From: Syntrophales bacterium
Lineage (GTDB): Bacteria; Desulfobacterota; Syntrophia; Syntrophales; UBA5619
Assembly: GCA_028712015.1 (NCBI GenBank)
Contig: JAQTRB010000118.1
Location: forward strand, 1-5,842
Reading direction: 5' to 3'
Length of the DNA: 5,842 nucleotides
Shown: one piece after another, positions 1 through 5,289 of the stretch
How positions within the stretch are numbered: position 1 is the stretch's first letter
Layout: each line of letters begins with the position of its first letter
Notes under the pieces: generated by a model
What the model was told of the DNA's origin: nothing
What the model saw: the letters and a program-made list of their open reading frames with translations, nothing else
Databases searched by the model: none
Position numbers and translations under genes: made by a program

Positions 1-47
1 GATCAAGCGGATTTTCCCTAATGGGGGATGGGTTCGGACGGTAACGC

Positions 48-1265
48 TTACCGTTCGGCGATTTTGATCCGCGATCCATCCTTCAGTCCCTTCGGGGGGG
101 TTACGACGATGCGGTCGCCCTCTTTCAGTCCTGAAACGATCTCCACCATATCGCCAAACGTCGCCCCGATCCCGACCGGCGTCTGCCGGACCCGGTTTTC
201 CTCGAGCAGATACGCGAATGTACCGCCTTTTCGGTCGATCAGGGCGGACCGGCTGGCCGCGAGACGCGGCTTCATCTCTTCGGGAGAGAGCCTGCGCGAG
301 AGAAAGGAAACTTTGGCGCTCATGTCCGGCAACATCCGGGGATCCTTGTCCAGAAAACGGACCTTGACCAAAACGGTGGCCTTGCTGCGGTCCACCGTCG
401 GCACAACGGCATGGACCTCCCCGCGGAACCGCATGTTCGGCAGCGCGTCCAACTGGATGTCGCAGGGCTGGCCGACCCGGATTGTCGTGATGCTCGTTTC
501 CGAGACGTCCGCCTCCACCTGCAGGGAGTTCATGTCGGCGATCGTCACGACGGCGGCTTTGGCGTTGGCGGCGGCGCCGATGGGGGTGACGATGTCGCCG
601 ACGTCCGCGTTCTTGGTCAAAACGACGCCATCGAAGGGCGCGCGGATCAGCGTATAGTCCAGGCTCGCCTCGGCGGTTTTCAGCGCGGCATCCCCGGCCT
701 GAACGGCCGCTTCCAGCGCCTTCACCCCTTCGACGGCTCGTTGATACCGCGTTTCCACCGTTTCATACGCGGACCGGGACACGTAGCCGTTGGCCACCAG
801 CCTTTTGTATCGTTCATATTCCCGCTGGGCATTGTCCCGGTCCGCCTTGGCCTGTTCCAGGTTGGCGCGGGAGGTGTCCCGGTTGGCCGCGGCCTGGTCT
901 CTGACCGCGGAGACGTCGATATTTTCCATGCGGGCGATGATCTGTCCCTGTTTGATCTTGCTTCCCTCCTCCACCATCAGCGCCACCAGACGACCCGTCA
1001 CCTTGGAGGCCACGGCGGCTTTCCGCTGGGCGACGATGTAGCCACTGGCGTTCAACAGGGAGACCGACTGTGAGGGGTAAAACGGAGAGATGGTCGTCAC
1101 ATCGACGGAAATGGCCGGGACGAGGATGCCGCCGAAGTAGAGGCCGCCGGCCGCCAGAAGCAGCAGCGCAATGACCGCGATAACCAGAGGCTTCCGGCTG
1201 CGTCCGGTCTTGACGATTGTCTCCGACTTTTCAATTTTCAGTTTTGCAATATCTTCTTCAGGCAT
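48..1265 (-). CDS. HlyD/MacA-family periplasmic adaptor subunit of an efflux or export system
   Basis: This is a 405-residue membrane-fusion (adaptor) protein, which links an inner-membrane pump to an outer-membrane channel in the periplasm. Seen in the sequence: a short charged cytoplasmic N-terminus, one hydrophobic anchor at about residues 27-49, and the first half of a lipoyl-like domain at about 75-115 (GYIVAQRKAAVASKVTGRL). A long Ala/Arg/Glu-rich helical hairpin follows at about 118-200, then the second lipoyl half at about 203-228 (LIRAPFDGVV, then GDIV), a beta-barrel at about 245-325 and a membrane-proximal domain to the end. The length is normal for the family. The ATG start is preceded by GGGAGAG with 6 bases of spacing (1272-1278 on the plus strand). 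It lies 140 bases downstream of the PRPP synthetase gene on the same strand. Family knowledge suggests a MacB-like ABC or an RND partner next to it, but nothing of it is visible in the 47 bases left. The transported substrate cannot be told. Confidence 0.92.
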   Translation of the reverse strand: MPEEDIAKLKIEKSETIVKTGRSRKPLVIAVIALLLLAAGGLYFGGILVPAISVDVTTISPFYPSQSVSLLNASGYIVAQRKAAVASKVTGRLVALMVEEGSKIKQGQIIARMENIDVSAVRDQAAANRDTSRANLEQAKADRDNAQREYERYKRLVANGYVSRSAYETVETRYQRAVEGVKALEAAVQAGDAALKTAEASLDYTLIRAPFDGVVLTKNADVGDIVTPIGAAANAKAAVVTIADMNSLQVEADVSETSITTIRVGQPCDIQLDALPNMRFRGEVHAVVPTVDRSKATVLVKVRFLDKDPRMLPDMSAKVSFLSRRLSPEEMKPRLAASRSALIDRKGGTFAYLLEENRVRQTPVGIGATFGDMVEIVSGLKEGDRIVVTPPKGLKDGSRIKIAER

Positions 1266-1271
1266 GATGGA

Positions 1272-1278
1272 CTCTCCC
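1272..1278 (-). promoter_or_regulatory. Ribosome binding site of the HlyD-family adaptor
   Basis: GGGAGAG on the minus strand sits 6 bases before the ATG at 1263-1265. It fixes the start of the adaptor and places the membrane anchor at the expected distance from the N-terminus. Confidence 0.7.
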
Positions 1279-1405
1279 GATCAGACAAGGATGATTCTAT
1301 TCTATTTTCCAATAATACCGGCCTATTGATAACAGAATTCCGCCGGCTTTGCCATACGGATATGCGTCCGGAGAAATTCCCGGAGGGACGAACAGGCCGT
1401 GCGCA

Positions 1406-2284
1406 TCAGATCAGGTTTTGAAGAAAGAGCGGGACGACATCGAGGCAGCGCATTTTGGCCCGGCGTACCTGCGGCAGCGTGTTCGTGACCAGGATCTCGT
1501 CGATGGGCAGTTGCGACAGACGGTCCCCGGCCGCATTGGAAAAAATGCCGTGCGTGGCTGCGATACGGATGGTTGCGGCGCCGTTTTCGATCACGAGCTT
1601 GACCGCTTCGACGAGCGTTCCGCCCGTATCGATCATATCGTCGACGATGAGGACCTTCTTCCCCCGAACGTTTCCCCGGAGATGTCTCGCGACGGCGACA
1701 TTGGGTCGCGGACGGAATTTATCGATCATCGCAACCTCCGGAAGGGGCGTCAGAAGCGCCGCAAGTCGCCGAGCCCGCGGGACGGAACCTTGATCCGGCG
1801 CCACGATCACCTCGGGGGGGTGTTTTGCGACAGCTTCGGCAAACAGCGGCAGGGCGGATAATTCAATGACGGATGGCCCAAGCGCCTTGCGAATGCGATC
1901 GCTGTGAAGGTCGCAGACGATCAGGTTTGCCGCCCTGGTCCGCCGAAGGAGTTCGGCAACCATGATGCCGATGCGGGCCTCTCCTTGTTTTTTGGGACGG
2001 TCTTGCCGCGCATACCCGAGGTAGGGGACGATCAGCGTGATCTCGGCGGCGCCGTTTTCCAGGAGCAGTCGATGGAGCACCAGCAGGTCGAACAGCGATT
2101 CGGGAGCGGGATGGACAGAGGCGATGATCGCGACGGATTGGTCCGTTACGTCTTCCCGCAGCCGGTATCTCCGCTCCCGATCGGCAAAAACAGAGGATGT
2201 GTATCGCCCGATGGCACAACCGCGTCTGACCAGGGAGGACCGCAAATGTTTGGTCGAGTCGGTGAGGAATGATTTCATGATCAC
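1406..2284 (-). CDS. prs: Ribose-phosphate pyrophosphokinase (PRPP synthetase), short divergent form
   Basis: The predicted enzyme makes PRPP from ribose 5-phosphate and ATP in the cytoplasm, feeding nucleotide, histidine and tryptophan synthesis. Numbered from the GTG start used here (292 residues), visible motifs are PYLGYARQDR at about 87-96 (ATP-site region), DLHSDRIRK at 125-133 (classical enzymes have DLHAxQIQGFF), DKFRPRPN at about 188-195 keeping the catalytic-loop Lys-x-Arg, and the PRPP loop VDDMIDTGGT at about 214-223. Classical bacterial enzymes are about 315 residues. The shorter length and the PKKQGEARIGI segment after the ATP motif recall the short archaeal-type (class III) enzymes. 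The GTG start is chosen because AGGAG lies 6 bases upstream. The ATG two codons later (2276-2278) is the alternative, and a longer ORF reaching 2362 has no family similarity before the MKSFL segment. It could be a second, specialised copy rather than the housekeeping enzyme. Confidence 0.88.
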   Translation of the reverse strand: MIMKSFLTDSTKHLRSSLVRRGCAIGRYTSSVFADRERRYRLREDVTDQSVAIIASVHPAPESLFDLLVLHRLLLENGAAEITLIVPYLGYARQDRPKKQGEARIGIMVAELLRRTRAANLIVCDLHSDRIRKALGPSVIELSALPLFAEAVAKHPPEVIVAPDQGSVPRARRLAALLTPLPEVAMIDKFRPRPNVAVARHLRGNVRGKKVLIVDDMIDTGGTLVEAVKLVIENGAATIRIAATHGIFSNAAGDRLSQLPIDEILVTNTLPQVRRAKMRCLDVVPLFLQNLI

Positions 2285-2290
2285 TTTCCG

Positions 2291-2295
2291 CTCCT
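2291..2295 (-). promoter_or_regulatory. Ribosome binding site deciding the PRPP synthetase start
   Basis: AGGAG on the minus strand lies 6 bases before GTG (2282-2284) and 12 bases before the in-frame ATG (2276-2278). The spacing favours GTG, giving a protein starting Met-Ile-Met-Lys. This also excludes the longer ORF beginning at 2362. Confidence 0.55.
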
Positions 2296-2539
2296 GTGTC
2301 CCCCGGAGTTGTCTGCGCCCTCTGCCGGGAAGCGTCCGCCGGCTGGACGACCAAATGAACATGGATGGGATCAGGTTCGATGATAACGCAACAGCAGAAG
2401 AAATACCAGGGGAACCGGGATTTTGTTGCTCGCGGCACTGTAATATCTTTTCTGGTCGCGTTTGTCGGAGTAATTATCATGTTGTATATATTGAAATTTA
2501 TGAATGATTATAATATTATTAAAATATAATAAAAAGTGC

Positions 2540-2570
2540 TTGACTTATCTCATCCAATTTTGCAGATACA
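2540..2570 (+). promoter_or_regulatory. Probable sigma70-type promoter of the regulator-dehydrogenase operon
   Basis: TTGACT at 2540-2545 is a five-of-six match to the -35 consensus and follows an AT-rich tract of UP-element type. The -10 is less clear: CAGATA at 2563-2568 gives a 17-base spacer, and GATACA at 2565-2570 gives 19. The predicted transcript start would fall about 25-35 bases before the ATG at 2607. A weak -10 would suit a promoter that is held down or needs activation. Confidence 0.5.
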
Positions 2571-2577
2571 GTCTACA
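2561..2577. promoter_or_regulatory. Imperfect palindrome, candidate operator for the GntR regulator
   Basis: TGCAGA-TACAG-TCTACA is a 17-base inverted repeat whose 6-base arms match at five of six positions. It overlaps the likely -10 region and transcript start of the regulator gene. FadR-type regulators typically bind short palindromes of about this length and often repress their own operon, so autoregulation is a reasonable inference. It does not clearly show the common GT-N3-AC core of the family, which lowers confidence. Confidence 0.35.
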
Positions 2578-2606
2578 AGAATCCTTTTGGCGTTTAGAGT
2601 GATCTT

Positions 2607-3401
2607 ATGAACTCTCATGAGAAGCAGAAGATCAACAGCGCAGCCGGTAGTCTGTTCAGACGCCGTCAGAATTTAAAAATATCGGACGATATCATTCAGC
2701 AAATTAGAGAAATCTTTATCTCTGGACAATTAAGCCCGGGCGACAAATTAGGATCAGAAAAAGAATTGATGGAATCCTTCGGCGTCAGCAAAGCTACCCT
2801 GCGTGAAGCTTTGCGTGTATTGGAGGCCATGGGTATCATTGAGATTCGAAAGGGATTGATGGGCGGTGTTTTTGCCGCTCAGGTGGACATGAAGACCACC
2901 ATCAACAGCATTCAAGGTTTTTTAAAGTTCGAGTCTGTTTCCATTTATGACATTACGATGGTGCGTTGCATGCTTGAACCCTGCATCGTGCGGATCGTCA
3001 TTTCCCAACTTTCCGATGCCCACATCAACAACTTGCAAAAGATCATTCGCGAATCGCGAGCGATGGACCCCACGCAAGAGAAGGTTAAGGGGATCAGTTT
3101 TCATCGTTACCTCGCACGCGTAACTCAAAATCCGATGCTCATTCTGATCATGGATTTTATCGATAACCTGCTCGAGGACATGAAGAAGAAAATCGGACTG
3201 GATGAAGATTTTTATCAGGCCATGGATGACTACCACTATAATATTACGAAACACATCATCGATAAGAATGTCGCGGAAGCGCAGAAAACCTTGATACAGG
3301 ATATTCTGGCGACAGGCGATGTCATTGCCAAAACCACCGGATCCCCTGCGTACAGACCGAATATGACAAACGACATGTTATCGGCAATACAAATCAAATA
3401 A
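2607..3401 (+). CDS. GntR-family transcriptional regulator, FadR subfamily (FCD domain)
   Basis: This 264-residue cytoplasmic DNA-binding protein has an N-terminal winged helix-turn-helix at about residues 25-92. It contains the GntR signature LSPGDKLGSEKEL followed by FGVSKATLREALRVLEAMG, then the wing with IRKGLMGGVF. The rest is an all-helical FCD ligand domain: VRCMLEP at 119-125, FHRYLARVTQNPML at 165-178 with the first metal-type His166, and DDYHYNITKHIID at 207-219 with His210. Where many FCD proteins have a further His after the last helix start, this one reads TLIQDI (228-233), so metal binding may be altered. FCD regulators usually sense small carboxylates. The start is ATG with GTGATC just before it, a weak Shine-Dalgarno context. 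The dehydrogenase gene begins 16 bases after its stop, so it is probably the local regulator. Its codons are clearly more AT-rich than those of both neighbours, suggesting a different history. The effector is unknown. Confidence 0.93.
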   Translation: MNSHEKQKINSAAGSLFRRRQNLKISDDIIQQIREIFISGQLSPGDKLGSEKELMESFGVSKATLREALRVLEAMGIIEIRKGLMGGVFAAQVDMKTTINSIQGFLKFESVSIYDITMVRCMLEPCIVRIVISQLSDAHINNLQKIIRESRAMDPTQEKVKGISFHRYLARVTQNPMLILIMDFIDNLLEDMKKKIGLDEDFYQAMDDYHYNITKHIIDKNVAEAQKTLIQDILATGDVIAKTTGSPAYRPNMTNDMLSAIQIK

Positions 3402-3404
3402 AAC

Positions 3405-3408
3405 GGAG
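3405..3408 (+). promoter_or_regulatory. Ribosome binding site of the aldehyde dehydrogenase
   Basis: GGAG lies 9 bases before the ATG at 3418, inside the 16-base gap after the regulator stop. The gap leaves no room for a separate promoter or terminator, so the dehydrogenase is probably read from the regulator transcript. Confidence 0.65.
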
Positions 3409-3417
3409 AATTCAATC

Positions 3418-4938
3418 ATGACGAAGCCAAGAAAATTGAAGTATTGCATCGACAACGAATGGAAGGAATCGAAGACGAAGAAGTATATGCCGGTGACCAA
3501 CTCGAGCACCGGGGAGGTGATGGCGGAGGCGCCCTGCTGCACGGTGGAAGAGGTCAACAGTGCAGTGGCGGCGGCGAAGGCAGCCTTCCCGGGCTGGTCG
3601 GGCAGGCCGATACAAAGCCGGACGGAAGTGATGTTCAACTTCCGCAAGCTTCTTTTCGATCACTTGGATGAGCTGACGATGTCGGTTTCCATGGAACTGG
3701 GGAAGAACTGGGATGAGGCCAAGGGGGACATCCTGAAGGTCATCGAGGTGGTGGAGCTGGCCTGCGCCGGTCCCGTGCTGATGCAGGGGGACGCGCTGAT
3801 GAACGTATCGACCGGCCACGACACGGTGATGTACCGGGAGCCGGTGGGTGTTTTTGCCGGGATCGTTCCGTTCAACTTCCCCGCGATGATCCCGTTCGGC
3901 TGGATGATCCCGCTCTGCATCACGATGGGGAACACCTTTGTCCTTAAGGCGGCGAGCCTGACGCCGCAGACGGCGTGCCGTTGCCTGGAGCTGCTGATCG
4001 AGGCCGGTCTGCCGCCGGGGGTCGTGAACCTGGTGACGTGCAGCCGGAACGAGGCGGAATTGCTGCTGAAGCACCCGGATGTCGCGGGAATTTCGTACGT
4101 TGGCTCCACCTCCGTTGGTCTTCACATCTATTCCACCGCGGCGGCGCACGGCAAGAGGGTTCAGTGCCTCTGCGAGGCGAAGAACCACGGGCTGGTTTTG
4201 CGCGATGCGGCGCTGGAGCGCTCCGCGGTCGGGATCATCAACTCGACCTTCGGCTGTGCGGGGATGCGCTGCATGGCGCTGCCGGCGCTCTGCGTGGAGG
4301 AGGCCTGCGCCGACGAGTTCATCGGCTATTTGCTCAAATATGCGAAGACCCGGAAGATAGGCTGCGCCTACGATAAGGCGACGGAGCTGGGGCCGGTGGT
4401 TTCCGCCGAGCACAGGCAGTCGGTGATCGAATGGATCGACAAGGGGGTCGCCGAGGGGGCCAAGCTGATCCTGGATGGCCGCAATGTTGTGGTTCCCGGC
4501 TTCGAGAACGGCCATTTTGTCGGGCCCACCATTTTTGACCACGTGAAACCGGGGATGGTGGTCGGCGACTGCGAGATCTTCGGGCCGGTGACCTCGATCA
4601 AGCGGGTGAAGGACTTCGAGGAAGGCATGGCGCTGATGAACGCCAGCCAGTTCGCCAACGGGTCCGCCATTTTCACACAGAACGGTTATTTCGCCCGGGA
4701 ATTCACCCGCGGTACCCATGCGGGCATGGTGGGCGTGAACGTGGGCATTCCCGTTCCGATCTCCTATTTCCCGTTTGCCGGCCACAAGAATTCGTTCTTC
4801 GGCGACCTGCATGTGATGGGGCGGGACGGCGTTGCGTTCTATACCGAGGCCAAGTGCGTGACAAGCCGCTGGTTCGATGAAGAGGAAAAGAAAGAGAAAA
4901 AGGTCAGCACCTGGGAAGGAACCATCACGCGGAAATAG
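3418..4938 (+). CDS. mmsA: CoA-acylating aldehyde dehydrogenase, methylmalonate-semialdehyde dehydrogenase family
   Basis: Family members oxidise methylmalonate or malonate semialdehyde with NAD+ and CoA, giving propionyl- or acetyl-CoA, CO2 and NADH. The 506-residue length is typical. Visible motifs: NSSTGEV (28-34), PFNFPAM (151-157, oxyanion Asn153), GNTFVLK (171-177, cofactor Lys177), VGSTSVG (228-234), AKNH (254-257), AGMRCMA (281-287, catalytic Cys285), EIFGP (386-390) and GMVGVNVGIPVPISYFPFAGHKNS (436-459). The last, with FFGDLH, YTEAK and VTSRW near the C-terminus, is diagnostic of this family. Departures from the pattern as I know it: LKAAS instead of LKPSE, LCEAKNH instead of LGGAKNH, GCAGMRC instead of GSAGQRC, many extra cysteines, and a charged tail (487-495, EEEKKEKK). 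It sits directly behind a FadR-type regulator and lacks the valine or inositol degradation genes in view. Family membership is sure; the exact substrate is not, and the symbol is by family only. Confidence 0.9.
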   Translation: MTKPRKLKYCIDNEWKESKTKKYMPVTNSSTGEVMAEAPCCTVEEVNSAVAAAKAAFPGWSGRPIQSRTEVMFNFRKLLFDHLDELTMSVSMELGKNWDEAKGDILKVIEVVELACAGPVLMQGDALMNVSTGHDTVMYREPVGVFAGIVPFNFPAMIPFGWMIPLCITMGNTFVLKAASLTPQTACRCLELLIEAGLPPGVVNLVTCSRNEAELLLKHPDVAGISYVGSTSVGLHIYSTAAAHGKRVQCLCEAKNHGLVLRDAALERSAVGIINSTFGCAGMRCMALPALCVEEACADEFIGYLLKYAKTRKIGCAYDKATELGPVVSAEHRQSVIEWIDKGVAEGAKLILDGRNVVVPGFENGHFVGPTIFDHVKPGMVVGDCEIFGPVTSIKRVKDFEEGMALMNASQFANGSAIFTQNGYFAREFTRGTHAGMVGVNVGIPVPISYFPFAGHKNSFFGDLHVMGRDGVAFYTEAKCVTSRWFDEEEKKEKKVSTWEGTITRK

Positions 4939-5020
4939 AATCAATTGTCGAGAAGAGGAGGATGTCGACTCTTCGGTAAGAAAGAATGGTTCAAAATGGG
5001 TAACTTACATAGAGAGGGTT

Positions 5021-5158
5021 CAGAAACCAGTAACAGAAACACATGATTTTGAAGAGGCAGTCGCGATTTCGGATAAAATAATTGTTTATGAGCGTGGTAA
5101 AATCGCACAAATGGATTAACCTGCAAGAATCAGAAGGAACCCCGCGAATGAATATTTT
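5021..5158 (+). pseudogene. Decayed C-terminal fragment of an ABC-transporter ATPase
   Basis: In one plus-strand frame, codons 5039-5116 read THDFEEAVAISDKIIVYERG and then KIAQMD. This matches the H-loop and following strand of importer-type ABC ATPases (family pattern VTHDxxEA, then LADRIxVMxxGxIxQ). TAA at 5117-5119 interrupts the frame, but directly after it the same frame continues PARIRRNPANEYF (5120-5158), which matches the usual next segment (TPEEIxxNPANEFV). The stop falls where Thr or Ser is normal; TCA to TAA would be a single change. Just upstream, KPVTETHD is shorter than the usual PVIxVTHD, so a small deletion is likely. Walker A, the LSGGQ signature and Walker B are absent from the window. 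The open frame extends back to 4877 inside the dehydrogenase gene, but that part has no ABC similarity. The FEEA context suggests the molybdate/tungstate or related importer group, weakly. Confidence 0.6.
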
Positions 5159-5248
5159 CCAAACTCATTTCTGTTACAGTTAAGCCAATATGGGCCAAAT
5201 TTGATTTTCTGTGATTTCAATCAAGATTGGGGGGATGACCCAAAATAT

Positions 5249-5269
5249 AGGGGGGCGCGATGCCCCCCT
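5249..5269 (-). terminator. Rho-independent terminator of the glutamate dehydrogenase gene
   Basis: An 8-base-pair stem (AGGGGGGC at 5249-5256 with GCCCCCCT at 5262-5269) closes a five-base loop. Read on the minus strand it lies 20 bases after the glutamate dehydrogenase TAA and is followed by TATATTTT, the expected T-rich tail. On the plus strand it is followed by TCGATGG, so it would be a poor terminator for transcripts coming from the dehydrogenase side. Confidence 0.75.
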
Positions 5270-5289
5270 TCGATGGATCCTCCGTCGGT

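Larger units (their letters stand above)
2285..2606. other. Divergent intergenic region between PRPP synthetase and the GntR regulator
   Basis: This 322-base stretch has no convincing gene. The part next to the PRPP synthetase gene (2285-2460) has ordinary composition and would be its leader. A weak minus-strand promoter candidate there is CCGACA (2463-2468) with TATTAC (2440-2445) at 17 bases spacing, four of six matches each. From about 2470 to 2536 the DNA becomes strongly AT-rich, with several A/T runs such as TATAATATTATTAAAATATAAT. This block ends directly at the -35 element of the regulator gene and could act as an UP element or bind a nucleoid protein. Short open frames crossing the region resemble nothing I recognise. 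Confidence 0.6.
4939..5289. other. Convergent intergenic region with a decayed gene end and a terminator
   Basis: This region lies between the dehydrogenase stop and the glutamate dehydrogenase stop and is AT-richer than either gene. It holds an ABC ATPase relic (about 5021-5158) and a GC-rich hairpin (5249-5269). Near its start a GAAGAG/CTCTTC inverted repeat (4952-4957 with 4969-4974) has no T-run and is probably not a terminator. A GAGGAGG followed at once by ATG (4962-4964) opens only a five-codon frame. A small TTGGG/CCCAA hairpin lies at 5227-5243. I see nothing recognisable in 5159-5226. Confidence 0.6.

Noticed and set aside
1..47. Possible TTG start of a following ABC ATPase gene on the minus strand (TTGATC after AGGGAAAATCCGC)
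   Set aside because: Only two codons would lie in the window, so nothing can support it beyond the expectation that an adaptor is followed by its pump.
1319..1400. Inverted repeats in the gap between PRPP synthetase and the adaptor (CCGGC/GCCGG and TCCGG/CCGGA)
   Set aside because: The stems are only about five base pairs, one has a long loop, and neither is followed by a T-run, so a terminator is not supported.
2212..2226. TGGCAC resembling a sigma54 -24 element
   Set aside because: It lies inside the PRPP synthetase coding region and lacks a TTGC -12 element at the right distance.
2285..2362. N-terminal extension of PRPP synthetase to an ATG at 2360-2362
   Set aside because: The extra 26 residues do not resemble the family, and a better ribosome binding site lies directly before the GTG at 2282-2284.
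1863..2480. A 205-codon minus-strand frame overlapping the PRPP synthetase gene
   Set aside because: It is an alternative frame of the real gene, rich in Arg and Pro, with no family similarity.
3412..4944. A 510-codon open frame on the minus strand covering the whole dehydrogenase gene
   Set aside because: It has the His/Arg/Leu-rich, low-information composition typical of the antisense frame of a GC-rich gene, with no recognisable domain, while the plus strand encodes a clear enzyme with conserved motifs.
4877..5119. An 80-residue protein starting with a Lys/Arg repeat at the end of the dehydrogenase gene
   Set aside because: Its first part is an out-of-frame reading of the dehydrogenase tail. 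Only the last third resembles anything, and that is the ABC ATPase relic reported separately.
4941..5126. A 61-codon minus-strand frame in the intergenic region
   Set aside because: It has no recognisable similarity and lies antisense to the ABC ATPase relic, whose frame explains the sequence better.
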